A stretch of DNA of 64,000 nucleotides from Desulfovibrio mangrovi (GCF_026230175.1 NZ_CP104208.1:3348001-3412000), one strand, 5' to 3'. Shown: positions 26,801-36,387, numbered from the stretch's first letter. Notes: a model not told the origin generated them from the sequence alone. Numbers and translations are program-made.

Positions 26801-29800
26801 GGTAACCGACGGTCTTGAAACCGTGACGAAGACCTTGACGGTCAACATCGCGGACCTCAATGACAACAAGCCTGTGTTCTCGGGCGTGGACGTGGCCAGC
26901 GGTATTACCGAGTTCTCGGAAGCAGGAACAGAGGTTGCCTCGTTTACGTTGACAGATGCCGACGTGACCGCTGCGCATAACACAGTGAGCTTCAGTCTTG
27001 CCGGAGCCACGTTGAACACTGCCTTTGACGGCGGAACAATTACTCTGAATGCGACGGACGTTAACAAGTACTTCAAGGTGGACCTCCTCGGAGGTGCTGG
27101 AAGCATTAAGCTTACCTCTGATGGTCAAGCCTATTTCGACGCCCTTGAACTCGGCGACGTGACCGTGACCCTTCGCGGCATAGGTTCGGATGGTTCGCCT
27201 CAAACCACAGCACAGGACTTCTCCTTTGTCGTGGAAGACGTGAACGAGAGACCGACTGTTGATAAGGGAATCGACGTACAGAGTGTGAATGAGGACAGCG
27301 AGTTCTCATTCACTATTCCGGATGATGCCTTTGCGGATGTCGATGCCGGCGATACGTTGCAGTACACGGCCACACTGGAAGACGGCTCTGATCTGCCAGA
27401 CTGGCTGGAGTTTGATCCGATAAATCGTACGTTCAAGGGCACGCCCGAAAACGACGATGTAGGCGTTATTTCGGTGAAGGTAACGGCCACAGACAGCGGC
27501 GCGCTCTCCGAGTCCACTACTTTCCAGCTTACGGTGGTTAACACCAACGATGCGCCGACTCTGAACTTTGGTTCTTCCGAGGGCTCGACTCAGATCGCTA
27601 ACGGTGGTTTCGATGACTTCGGGCAAGGGTGGGAGCGGGCAGACGGTAATAAGGTAACAAACTTATGGCGTGTGTGGGGTGACACAAATACATTTGTCTC
27701 GATTGATTCGGACAATGGTAACGATGTTATCCAAAGCGTACATTTGGAAGAAAACGGTTCTTATGTGCTGCGGTTTGATGCCTGGGACTATTTCAATAAG
27801 GGCGGAGTCATAACAGTCCTCTGGAACAATGAGGTTGTTGCAGAAATTGCTCCAACTCCATCTTGGCAGACCTATTCGGTTCTGGTCGAAGGTGCGGTAG
27901 GAGACGGCCAGCTCTCTTTCCGTACCAGCCCTGATGGTATGGTAGGCCCCTTCCTGGATAATGTGTCCATGTTCAAGGTTGCGCCTGTTGTAGACAGCGC
28001 CGTAACCATTGACGAGAATTCGGCAGCTGGAACTGTCGTGACCATGGCTCTCGGGCAGGATGTCGACGGGGATGCTCTGACCTATTCGTTCATGAAAGAT
28101 GGTTCCCGCGTGTGGGAGCTTGATGGTTTTGCTATCAACAAAACTACCGGCGAAATCACTGTGGCCGATGGCTCCATGCTGGACGCTGAAAAGCTCTCAA
28201 AAGTCGATCTTTCGGTCGCGGTAACCGACGGTCTTGAAACCGTGACGAAGACCTTGACGGTCAACATCGCGGACCTCAATGACAACAAGCCTGTGTTCTT
28301 GGACGTGAGCGGGGCCCAAGGCATTACCGAGTTCTCGGAAGCCGGAACAGCGGTTGCCTCGTTTACGTTGACAGATGCCGACGTGACCGCTGCGCATAAC
28401 ACTGTGAGCTTCAGTCTTGCCGGAGCCACGTTGAGCACTGTCTTTGACGGCGGAACAATTACTCTGAATGCGACGGACGTTAACAAGTACTTCAAGGTGG
28501 ACCTCCTCGGAGGTGCTGGAAGCATTAAGCTTACCTCTGATGGTCAAGCCTATTTCAACACCCTTGAACTCGGCGACGTGACCGTGACCCTTCACGGCAT
28601 AGGTTCGGATGGTTCGCCTCAAACCACAGCACAGGACTTCTCCTTTGTCGTGAAGGATGTGAATGAAGCGCCCAGTCTCTCGCTTGTTGACAGTGTTTCC
28701 ATTTCTGAATCCAGCGAGGTCGGCGACCTTGTGGCCACTGCAGCGGGTTCAGACGTGGATGCAGGCTCAACGCTTTCCTATTGGTTCCTTGACGGCAATA
28801 ATGCAAGAACAGACTCTCTGAACGGTTTTGCCATTGATACGGCGAGCGGCGAGATCACGCTGGTTGACCCGAGCCAGATCAATTACGAATCTACCCCCAA
28901 GCACGCCGTCGCGTTACAGGTAGTTTCCTATGACGGTACGGGCAGTATCGAAGGACTTCAGTCCGACCCCAAGACGTTGACCGTCAACATTACGGATGCG
29001 AACGAAGCGCCGATTGTTTCGTTCAAGAACTCCATTATTAACGGCAGTTTTGAAGAGGGCGTGGATTTCGGTAGTTCAAATTGGACGAAGGCCGAGTCTC
29101 TGCCCGGCTGGCAAAACGAGGCCAATACGTGGATGGAGCCCCACAAGGGCAGCCACATGGGCGTAGGTACGACCCATGGCGAAAACTATATGGACCTTGG
29201 CGGCTCTCCCGGCAACGCTCATATTTCGCAAGTTATCAACGGGCTGGATTCCGGCGAAACCTACACGCTGCAGTTCTCCCTGTTTGACAAGGCATTCGTA
29301 GCCAACGCTGGCGAAAGCTCCGGAAGGCTTGAAGTCATATGGAATGGCGATGTGGTGGCAACGCTGGAAGGGGATCAGAGATCCTGGTCTGAGATTTCAC
29401 TTGATCTCGTGGCGACCGGTGATGCTGACAAACTTGAATTCAGGGAAATCGGAACGTCAGTCAGAGACGATAACCATGGCATCGCACTGGATAACATTCG
29501 TCTGTTCAGCATTTCTTCATCCGCAGAGAGAACTGTGGCTGAGAATGCTGCCAATGGCACCCTCGTGGCCACTGCGCTTGGGGCGGATGTGGATGCAAAC
29601 GACACGCTTTCCTACTGGTTCATCGACGATGGCAAACGGGTAAGCACTCTGGATGGCTTTGCCATAGATACGGCGACCGGCGAAATCAGGGTGGCTGATT
29701 CTAACCTGATTGATTATGAGTCTACTCCCGGTCATGCCATCAATCTGGATGTGGTTTCCTATGACGGTAAGCTTGAGTCTGCGCCCAAGACGCTGACAGT

Positions 29801-32800
29801 CAATATCTCCGACGTGCCGGAAATGATTACCGTGGATGAGGGCCATTCCGTCACGTTGACCGTAGCCGATCTTTCGGTTTCGAGTGAGTCGCTGATTGGC
29901 AATGTGCTTCGTCTTGATGGTCTGCCTGCCGGTGGCGAAGTGCTGTTAAATGGGGTGGCGCTTAAGAGCGGCCAAACCTTCACGTATGAGCAGCTCACGC
30001 AGGGGCGCGTTAGCTATGCCCATGCAGGCGGCGAAGATACCAGCGATGTTTTGCGCTTCGACATTCTGGATAAAACCGGCACGAAGCTGCTGGTAGATCG
30101 TGCGAGCGTTAACGTAACTGTTAATCCTATAAACGATATTCCGGTTCTGGACCTTGATTCAACCGGTTCCGTTGAGGTTGTCTATCAGTCTCAGTCTGCT
30201 GGATATAACAACGTGCTTGGCGTCTACACCTACAACGAAGCAGGTGAGCCGGTGTTCCAGCAAGTGCTTCTGGACCATACGCGTAACGCCGATGGTACGG
30301 TGGATGAGAGCCTGCTGAATACTGTGATTGGCAACTTTGATGCACGTGAGAATTTGCACTTCTTCATCCTGCCAAATGGCGGCGGCTCTTGGGCAACCAA
30401 AGACGCAAGCGACCAGATCAGGTTCGAGAAGGTGGGTAATGCGTGGAAGCTGTGTGTCGGCGAAGACGGCGACAAGCTTACTCTCTCTGCCTACTTCAGC
30501 GATCAGCAGCTTAATGCTGACGGTTTGAACCATTTCCGCATTGTGAATAATGCGAACGGCTCCGTTACGTTGAATATTGAAGACCTCTGGAACGGCGGCG
30601 ATCGCGATTACCACGACATCGACGCTGCAATCAGACTTACCAATCCTGTCGATGGCGATTTCGGCTTCACCAACACCTTTGTGGACGGTGGAGAAGGTGT
30701 GGCCATTGTGGGTGACGTGCGCATTTCTGATGCGGACAACACCCATATGAAGCAGGCCGTAGTCACGCTCAAGGGTGCCGTTGATGGCGACATGCTCTAT
30801 ATTGATGGCGCATCGTCTTCCGATGTTGAAGGCGTGCTGCCTTCCGGCATTACCTGGCGCTTGACTGAGGGCGGGACTGTCATCACCCTGAGCGGCAATG
30901 CCTTGTCTGATCAGTATGAGGTGGCGCTCCAGCAGATTCGCTACAAGAACACCACCAATCTTGCCTCTGGTAACACTACCCGCGAAATAGACGTGACAGT
31001 GACGGATGCGGATAACGGATCCAGTAATACTGCCACGGCGACCATTGCCGTTGTGGGCGAGAACGATGTGGTCTTTACGACCAGTCATCAGGACGTACAA
31101 AATCCGGATTACACCAATAGCTTCGCAACACGGTTTGCGCAGAATGAGATGCGAGTGGTGAATGGGCATGAGGTTGTTGTTGAAAATGCCTCTTCCATTA
31201 CGGTTGACGAGTGGAACGGTGTGAAGAGTGTGCTGGCAGAATCGCGCGGTGATGCTGACGTGACCATCAACAACTTTGTGCGCGCAGATGTAAGACTTGG
31301 CGTTGGCACTACCGATGATGGTTCCGTGGGCAGCCATGTGACGATCAACGATGCCAAGCGCGGTACCGTGACCACCGGTAACGATGATGATCACATCGTT
31401 GTGAATGCGAAGACTAACGACGCCCCCGGTGCAGGCTGGTCTGATACGTTTGTAATCAAGACAAATGATGGCAATGACGTTCTGGATCTGAAGGGTGCTG
31501 GCGGCAGCACGGTATTTGATGTGGAGGCCGGTGCCGGTAGCGATACAGTTAAAATCTCCGGCGCAGTGTACGGCTTGGATCTTGACGGCGGCGACGGCGT
31601 CGATACCCTTGATTTTAGTGAGTATAGCAAGGGTGTGACCGTCAACCTCGCTGCGGAGACAGGCGTTTCCGGAAACCACCCGGGTGGCGATAGCATCCGC
31701 GGGTTCGAGAACCTGACCGGCAGCGCTCATGACGACATCCTTGCCGGTGACGCTAAAGGTAACGTCATCGACGGCGGAGCCGGTAGAGATATCATCTGGG
31801 GTGGTGACGGCGACGACGCCCTCAGCGGTGGTTCCGGCAACGACGACCTTCTTTCCGGTACCGGCAACAACCTGCTTGAGGGCGGTGTCGGCAACGACCG
31901 TCTTTACAGCTATGATGGCGCCAATGTGCTTAACGGCGGCGAAGGTACGGACGAAGCGTCCTATATCTATGCCTCGGATGGCGTGACTGTGGACCTTGCC
32001 AACGGCTTTGCCGAAAAGGGCAATGGTGTGCATGACTCCCTGAACAGCATTGAAAAGGTTCAGGGCAGCCATTTCAACGACTCTCTTGTCGGCGACGGCA
32101 ACGATAATCAGCTTCAGGGCGAAGCTGGGAATGATACCCTGATCGGCGGAGCTGGCAACGACTCGCTTTACGGCGGTTCCGGCGACGACCTCATCAAGGG
32201 CGGAGCTGGCGCTGACGAGCTTATCGGCGGCGACGGTATCGATACCCTGAGCTATGCAGATTCCGATGCTGGCGTGAACGTCAACCTCGGTGCGGGAACC
32301 GCATCCGGTGGTCATGCCGAAGGAGATCGCATCTCCGGTTTCGAGAACCTGACCGGCAGCGCACATGATGACACTCTTATCGGCGATAGTGGCGGGAACG
32401 TCATCAAGGGCGGAGACGGCGCAGACCTCATATACGGCGACTTTACTCCCGATTTTGCAGGTGTGAACCTCCTTCTCAACGCCGATTTTGAGCAGCCTGA
32501 CAGCGGAGCTGGTTCCGATGGGGGCTTGAATAACGTTAGTTGGGGTACGTTCCAGAACTATGGTGCCTGGACTGCCACAACCGGCCTTATCGAAATTCAG
32601 CAAGGTGCCCACAGCGGTACGCCTGCGACCGATCATAACAACCGCGTGCTGGAGCTGGACTCCTATGCCAACAGTGTTGTTTCGCAGGCCGTGGACTTCT
32701 CTTCTCTCAAAGGAGTAGAGAGTGTGGTTCTGGAGTTGAGCTTCGATTATGCCGGTCGCGCGAAGGGCGCCCTTGTAGCGGAGAATACCAGCGGTCTTGA

Positions 32801-34880
32801 GGTTTGGCTCGGTGATGAACGCGTAGCCAAATTTGACAGCATTCCGCAGGAGTGGCTGAACACGGGAACGATCAAGATAGCCCTTGATCCCAGTCAGCTG
32901 CCCGAGGACGGAAAGCTCGATCTGCAGTTCAAGGGGACTAACACGAGCGACTCTTATGGTGCGCTTGTGGACAACGTTTCCCTGAAGGTGGCCGCAGTGG
33001 GCGGTGCTGACGAACTCTTCGGCGGTGCCGGCGACGACACCATTCATGGTGGAGCCGGTAACGACACCATTCATGGCGGGGCCGATAATGACATCATTTA
33101 TGGCGATGCCGGCAACGACCACATTGATGGTGGCGATTCGCTTGATACGGTCGTCTTCTCCGGAGACCGGGGTGATTACCATATTCACTGGAATGAAGCG
33201 ACACAGTCCTATACCGTAACAGATACCCGCGAGGGTAGTATGGATGGTGAGGACGTTGTCACTAATGTGGAATACTTCCAGTTCAATGATGGCACCGTCG
33301 CAGCCGAGAACCTGATCGGCCTGCAGCTGACGATGAAGTCAGTGAGCGCGACTCCCGTCGTTTCAAGCATCCCCGGTAACCCGGTAGTCCATCTTGATGC
33401 CCAGAATGAGAAAAGTCTTAAATTGAATAATGGGGACAATGTTGAGGTCTGGCACGATCTGGAGCATGGAAGTGGCGATTCTGCAGACAATTTCCATAGC
33501 AAGAACGTCGACAATAGACCTGAGTTTAGGACTGACGTTGACGTATTGAATGGCCATGGTGGGATATACTTCAAGGGTAGCAATGATGTGATGCTGACTA
33601 ATTACGGCGGACAAGGAACATCTCTTGGCGCGAAAGCGTCCGTCGGCTCAAGAAGTCTTGCCATGGTTTTCCAGACCGGCGACAGCGTCGACAACCTACA
33701 GATGTTGTATGATCAGGGCGGCGACTCTGCTGGTGTTTCCCATAAGAACAATCCTGACCAAGATGGCATGAATCTCTTTATTCAGAATGGTCGGTTGTAT
33801 GCCTCTGTATTCGATCAGGACGGTAATGCCCTCGGAACCAGTGAGCTGAGCCAGCATGTGATCGACTTGGGGCAGGTTGCCAGTGATACGGCCTACTCGG
33901 TTGTAATATCGTATGATGCCGATTTGAAAACCTTCTCCGGATGGGGTAACGGCGTTCAGTCTGTGTCGGACTTGGGCAATGCGTTTTCCCTCGAAAAGCA
34001 TGATGGCGTCAGTGTTGGCGGTGTGGATGGTATGACTTATAACGGTGCAGGCGAGTTGGTTTACGATGGTAACGCCCTCTTCAATGGCACTATCGGTGAA
34101 GTAGTCATCTGGAATAACGCCCTCACTGGCGAACAGGCCGGACAGGCCAATGACTACATGCGTTCGCACTGGGTCGGCGAGACTGGTACCCAGATTGCTG
34201 CCGGTACCGTCATGGGCGACTTCTCCGGCTTTACTCAGGGCTGCGAGCATACTCCGACCCTGACGCTGGATCCGGCTGTAGGCGACAACCAGTACTTCAG
34301 CCTTGATGAGCACAACCAGTTGGTACGTTCGAATGTACCGGGGCTGGAAGGTCATGACACGGCCCGCGTTTCCGTGGTTCTGCATGACGGTGCTTCCGAG
34401 ACGACCCATACCTTCGTTATCGGCATGGACGATGATGCAAACTCTGTCATTGCCCACAACGTTGCCTATCATGAGGTCGTCGCCAATGATCACGGCATAC
34501 TCAATGGCCTTGACGGTGTGGCGGATATCTTCACTATCGGCGAGCTGATGCAGAACCTGCTTGTCAACGACTTCAGTATGACGGATCACGATGTGCTGGA
34601 TCTGAGCGGTATCAATGTAACGCATGATAGCAAGACGCTGAACCTGCATGACCTGTTGACGGAGACTGGTCATGGCTATGATACTTTGAACCAGTATCTG
34701 GCTGTGGAGGATACCGGCAACGACCTGAAGATAAATGTCTTTGCAGGAGGCGATGCAACAACCGGCGGTCAAGCCACGCAGACTATCACTTTGGTAGAGG
34801 CAGCTGTGGGTGTTGAGATTCGTCATGAAGATATCCTGAATGACCTGATCATGAACGGAAAGGCTGTGACGGACTTGTAG
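23823..34880 (+). CDS. Giant RTX adhesin with LapA-like retention module and type I secretion signal
   Basis: Protein of 3685 residues. The start is ATG 23823 after an A/G-rich site; an upstream in-frame ATG (23799) lacks one. Residues 1-97 form a LapA-like retention region, ending at TAAG (98-101), the type of site cut by LapG. Cadherin/VCBS-like repeats follow (NDAP junctions at about 255 and 360), alternating with modules that begin NGSFE and end LDNV (near 24.9, 26.1, 27.6, 29.0 and 32.5 kb). A DUF4114-like segment (GDRDYHD) lies near 30.6 kb. RTX nonapeptides of GGxGxD type fill about 31.4-32.4 and 33.0-33.1 kb. A LamG-like region (33.4-34.2 kb) and a T1SS C-terminal signal end the protein. 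The composition is acidic, Gly/Asp-rich and almost cysteine-free. It is expected to be secreted, held at the surface and mediate attachment or biofilm formation. Confidence 0.93.
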   Translation: MADLTRTVVLTAPNAGEHVALRVEPTALLQVEFDINATQVTRVDNDLVFSFENGSKLTLIDFIDLIANGQAPEFAFSDGAVVAGDVLIASLGDIPIETAAGAAAVGGGGSTYVYDPGSLYDGFDPLRMQSGAGASASGSAVEGGAGGADGAGGADGAPVLVNHAPEVAGTLSFNMDEDGTITITAAQLLANASDIDGDVLSVVNLSADNGTLTPNGAGAWTFTPDKDFNGTLNLTFDVSDGDLTTPSGATVVVAPVNDAPVAQAATDSATEDGAVITGQLHATDVDTGDELTYSVVGESPDGFSLNADGSYSFDPKHLTYNGLAEGEKHDVVVQYQVSDGNGGTATETLTITVTGTNDAPTLSFGPSGGSYLITNGSFEVVSSTLDAGTWTEVPEDSVAGWDSHSSDGIWIWQSGVQGVPSTNGDLHAELYESDISQQVTLSDKGSYMLQFDARSGEEGGAINVLWKGNVVATITPTEDWQTYSVEVDGQWDGDGNGIFDLSFSPVGEYGNYAPLLDNVVMFKAVTIDENSKDIPVVTALGQDVDGDALTYSIVDGDENNWFTINPTTGEITVAQGAEIDAEKLTTVELTVAVTDGHETVTRTLTVNIADLNDNAPEFSKVNTSGINEFSEAGTEVASFTLTDADVTAAHNDAHFSLTGATLKTEYGNADIPLSANEVELYFNVSEPKDGGKYEITLTASGQEYFDTLELGDVTVTLHGLGSDGLHDTKQDFTFAVDNVNEAPTLSFGSSEGLNLVVNGSFENLGGVQVGNWSPVSENKVDGWYSNVGNKIEIWNSGFLGVDSSDGDHHAELDYAGLIDDISQKIAGLDGGSYVLQFDARSRSFTSEGVEKATEAIEVLWNGEVKAVIYATNGWQTYSVVVEGAGEGELSFRELATGNDSLGPLLDNVSMFKVAPVEGNAVTIDENSATGTVVTMALGQDVDGDALTYSFMKDGSRVWELDGFAINKTTGEITVADGSMLDAEKLSKVDLSVAVTDGLETVTKTLTVNIADLNDNKPVFSGVDVASGITEFSEAGTEVASFTLTDADVTAAHNTVSFSLAGATLNTAFDGGTITLNATDVNKYFKVDLLGGAGSIKLTSDGQAYFDALELGDVTVTLRGIGSDGSPQTTAQDFSFVVEDVNERPTVDKGIDVQSVNEDSEFSFTIPDDAFADVDAGDTLQYTATLEDGSDLPDWLEFDPINRTFKGTPENDDVGVISVKVTATDSGALSESTTFQLTVVNTNDAPTLNFGSSEGSTQIANGGFDDFGQGWERADGNKVTNLWRVWGDTNTFVSIDSDNGNDVIQSVHLEENGSYVLRFDAWDYFNKGGVITVLWNNEVVAEIAPTPSWQTYSVLVEGAVGDGQLSFRTSPDGMVGPFLDNVSMFKVAPVVDSAVTIDENSAAGTVVTMALGQDVDGDALTYSFMKDGSRVWELDGFAINKTTGEITVADGSMLDAEKLSKVDLSVAVTDGLETVTKTLTVNIADLNDNKPVFLDVSGAQGITEFSEAGTAVASFTLTDADVTAAHNTVSFSLAGATLSTVFDGGTITLNATDVNKYFKVDLLGGAGSIKLTSDGQAYFNTLELGDVTVTLHGIGSDGSPQTTAQDFSFVVKDVNEAPSLSLVDSVSISESSEVGDLVATAAGSDVDAGSTLSYWFLDGNNARTDSLNGFAIDTASGEITLVDPSQINYESTPKHAVALQVVSYDGTGSIEGLQSDPKTLTVNITDANEAPIVSFKNSIINGSFEEGVDFGSSNWTKAESLPGWQNEANTWMEPHKGSHMGVGTTHGENYMDLGGSPGNAHISQVINGLDSGETYTLQFSLFDKAFVANAGESSGRLEVIWNGDVVATLEGDQRSWSEISLDLVATGDADKLEFREIGTSVRDDNHGIALDNIRLFSISSSAERTVAENAANGTLVATALGADVDANDTLSYWFIDDGKRVSTLDGFAIDTATGEIRVADSNLIDYESTPGHAINLDVVSYDGKLESAPKTLTVNISDVPEMITVDEGHSVTLTVADLSVSSESLIGNVLRLDGLPAGGEVLLNGVALKSGQTFTYEQLTQGRVSYAHAGGEDTSDVLRFDILDKTGTKLLVDRASVNVTVNPINDIPVLDLDSTGSVEVVYQSQSAGYNNVLGVYTYNEAGEPVFQQVLLDHTRNADGTVDESLLNTVIGNFDARENLHFFILPNGGGSWATKDASDQIRFEKVGNAWKLCVGEDGDKLTLSAYFSDQQLNADGLNHFRIVNNANGSVTLNIEDLWNGGDRDYHDIDAAIRLTNPVDGDFGFTNTFVDGGEGVAIVGDVRISDADNTHMKQAVVTLKGAVDGDMLYIDGASSSDVEGVLPSGITWRLTEGGTVITLSGNALSDQYEVALQQIRYKNTTNLASGNTTREIDVTVTDADNGSSNTATATIAVVGENDVVFTTSHQDVQNPDYTNSFATRFAQNEMRVVNGHEVVVENASSITVDEWNGVKSVLAESRGDADVTINNFVRADVRLGVGTTDDGSVGSHVTINDAKRGTVTTGNDDDHIVVNAKTNDAPGAGWSDTFVIKTNDGNDVLDLKGAGGSTVFDVEAGAGSDTVKISGAVYGLDLDGGDGVDTLDFSEYSKGVTVNLAAETGVSGNHPGGDSIRGFENLTGSAHDDILAGDAKGNVIDGGAGRDIIWGGDGDDALSGGSGNDDLLSGTGNNLLEGGVGNDRLYSYDGANVLNGGEGTDEASYIYASDGVTVDLANGFAEKGNGVHDSLNSIEKVQGSHFNDSLVGDGNDNQLQGEAGNDTLIGGAGNDSLYGGSGDDLIKGGAGADELIGGDGIDTLSYADSDAGVNVNLGAGTASGGHAEGDRISGFENLTGSAHDDTLIGDSGGNVIKGGDGADLIYGDFTPDFAGVNLLLNADFEQPDSGAGSDGGLNNVSWGTFQNYGAWTATTGLIEIQQGAHSGTPATDHNNRVLELDSYANSVVSQAVDFSSLKGVESVVLELSFDYAGRAKGALVAENTSGLEVWLGDERVAKFDSIPQEWLNTGTIKIALDPSQLPEDGKLDLQFKGTNTSDSYGALVDNVSLKVAAVGGADELFGGAGDDTIHGGAGNDTIHGGADNDIIYGDAGNDHIDGGDSLDTVVFSGDRGDYHIHWNEATQSYTVTDTREGSMDGEDVVTNVEYFQFNDGTVAAENLIGLQLTMKSVSATPVVSSIPGNPVVHLDAQNEKSLKLNNGDNVEVWHDLEHGSGDSADNFHSKNVDNRPEFRTDVDVLNGHGGIYFKGSNDVMLTNYGGQGTSLGAKASVGSRSLAMVFQTGDSVDNLQMLYDQGGDSAGVSHKNNPDQDGMNLFIQNGRLYASVFDQDGNALGTSELSQHVIDLGQVASDTAYSVVISYDADLKTFSGWGNGVQSVSDLGNAFSLEKHDGVSVGGVDGMTYNGAGELVYDGNALFNGTIGEVVIWNNALTGEQAGQANDYMRSHWVGETGTQIAAGTVMGDFSGFTQGCEHTPTLTLDPAVGDNQYFSLDEHNQLVRSNVPGLEGHDTARVSVVLHDGASETTHTFVIGMDDDANSVIAHNVAYHEVVANDHGILNGLDGVADIFTIGELMQNLLVNDFSMTDHDVLDLSGINVTHDSKTLNLHDLLTETGHGYDTLNQYLAVEDTGNDLKINVFAGGDATTGGQATQTITLVEAAVGVEIRHEDILNDLIMNGKAVTDL
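26534..27238 (+). repeat. Adhesin internal direct repeat, copy A
   Basis: A 705-bp unit starting at CTGGATAACGTGTCC, covering the end of one jelly-roll-like module and a whole cadherin-like module. It recurs at an offset of 1419 bp (473 codons) without indels; I count about 25 mismatches. The central 300 bp differ by one base. Confidence 0.9.
27953..28657 (+). repeat. Adhesin internal direct repeat, copy B
   Basis: Second copy of the 705-bp unit. The mismatches cluster near the module junction around 28303-28326. A third, clearly diverged relative of the same module lies at about 25385-26041. Confidence 0.9.
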
Positions 34881-34894
34881 TGCAAAACGAATAC

Positions 34895-34935
34895 AGCACT
34901 CCGCTGTCGCCATGTACGATGGCGGAGTGCTTTTT
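34895..34935 (+). terminator. Terminator between adhesin and tolC-like gene
   Basis: A 10-bp stem AGCACTCCGC (34895-34904) and GCGGAGTGCT (34922-34931) with an internal smaller hairpin, followed by TTTTT. It stands 15 bp after the adhesin stop. Confidence 0.8.
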
Positions 34936-35016
34936 GCTTGTAATAATGTGATACTGGCAGTATTGAATGGTTACTGAAAAACGCATTGTAAAAAGATAAT
35001 ATTAAACGGGGGCAAC

Positions 35017-36357
35017 GTGAGTTTGCGTATTCTTAAAATTATGCGATCAACGGGTATGGCAATCCTTTTGAGCCTCGGCGTGCTGGTTATGCCCGCCATG
35101 GCCGGGGAAACAACACTTCGCGATACCGTTTTGGCAACGCTGAAGCAGCACCCCTACCTGCAGTCAATGGAGAAGACCAAGGACGCCGCGGCAGAGGACT
35201 ACAAGCAAGCCCGGGGCGGTTACTTCCCGAAGCTTGATGCTTTCGCTCAATACGGCGCAGAGGCATACAGCGATGCTACCACCCGCCGGGCACAGCGTGA
35301 TTCGCATGTGACGGACCGGATGGATGCAAGCCTTACGGCTACCCAGTTGCTGTGGGATGGTCATGGAACTGAAGGTCGTGTGGATGCCGCGCAGGCCGCC
35401 ATGCGTTCTGCCGAAAGCCAGTTTGTGGACGTTTCGGACACCCTCGGGCTTGATGCTGTCATCGCGCATGTTTCCGTCTACCGTCAGCAGTTGCTGCTGG
35501 CTTTGGCTCAGGACAATGTGACCGAGCATCAGGACATTCTTGCTTCCATGGAAGAACGTGAACGCGCCGGTGGAGGCAGCCTTGCAGACGTGACCCAGAC
35601 CCGCGGTCGTCTTGCACGCGCCATGACTACGCTTTCCGCTACCAGAAACGATCTGAATGTCGCTACGGCCAACTATTTCCGCATGACTGGCATGGCGCCC
35701 GAAGCGCTTGCAGTTGCCGAGCTGCCTGGTTCCGTTCCGGCGAATGTGGACAAGGCGGCCACTGACACCCTGAACAATAACCCCAAGCTGTCCGCGCTGA
35801 TGGCGGAAGTGGACAGGGCCGTTCAGGTGGTTGTGCAGAACGAGTCCAACTACTACCCCGAATTCAATCTCAAGGCCTCTTCCGGCTTCACCCAGAATGC
35901 TGATTCTTCTGAGACCTACACCAAGAAGGAACAGCTCATGGTGACCATGGACTGGAACCTCTTCAATGGTGGTTCCGATGTGGCCGGTGTGCAGGCTGCC
36001 AAGTCGCGCAAGCTTGCTGCAGAGCTGAGCCTCCGTGATATGCGTGAATCCCTGATGGAAAGCGTGGCTGCAAGCTGGAGCCAGTACGAGGCTGCCCGTG
36101 AGCAGGTGAAGCTGTATGAGGAAGCGGTTGAGTACAACCGTCAGACTCGTGACATGTACTCACAGCAGTTCACTGTCGGACAGCGCAGCCTGCTGGACGT
36201 GCTGGATGCCGAAAACGAACTGTTCAACACGCAGGGCCAGCTCATCACCGCGCAGCTTAATGTGGTGATCGGCGGCTATCGTCTTATTACCCTGAGCGGC
36301 AACATTCTTCCCGCGCTGGAGATTGATAAGGCTGAATTCGCGCAGAAGGCTATGTAG
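35017..36357 (+). CDS. TolC-family outer membrane channel of the adhesin secretion system
   Basis: Protein of 446 residues starting at GTG, with GGGGG 5 nt upstream; the next in-frame ATG (35041) lacks a site. The signal peptide covers about residues 1-29 and ends PAMAG. The rest has the two-fold repeated helical pattern of outer membrane efflux proteins: LRDTVLATLKQHPYL at the start of the first repeat, and GQRSLLDVLDAENELFNTQ with the following TAQLNVVIGGYRL at the end of the second. It would provide the outer membrane exit for the adhesin exported by the divergent ABC/HlyD pair. A terminator upstream suggests partly independent expression. Confidence 0.92.
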   Translation: MSLRILKIMRSTGMAILLSLGVLVMPAMAGETTLRDTVLATLKQHPYLQSMEKTKDAAAEDYKQARGGYFPKLDAFAQYGAEAYSDATTRRAQRDSHVTDRMDASLTATQLLWDGHGTEGRVDAAQAAMRSAESQFVDVSDTLGLDAVIAHVSVYRQQLLLALAQDNVTEHQDILASMEERERAGGGSLADVTQTRGRLARAMTTLSATRNDLNVATANYFRMTGMAPEALAVAELPGSVPANVDKAATDTLNNNPKLSALMAEVDRAVQVVVQNESNYYPEFNLKASSGFTQNADSSETYTKKEQLMVTMDWNLFNGGSDVAGVQAAKSRKLAAELSLRDMRESLMESVAASWSQYEAAREQVKLYEEAVEYNRQTRDMYSQQFTVGQRSLLDVLDAENELFNTQGQLITAQLNVVIGGYRLITLSGNILPALEIDKAEFAQKAM

Positions 36358-36387
36358 AACACGCCTGTTCTGCACTTTAGTCGATAC

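Noticed and set aside
31380-33140. Short regular repeats that could suggest a CRISPR array
   Set aside because: The repeats are in-frame codons for RTX nonapeptides (GGxGxDxxx), with no constant spacer length and no cas genes.
30159-33188. Minus-strand open frame of 1009 codons inside the adhesin gene
   Set aside because: It mirrors the Gly/Asp-rich repeat codons of the adhesin on the other strand. Its translation is low-complexity with no domain, and no ribosome binding site or separate promoter supports it.
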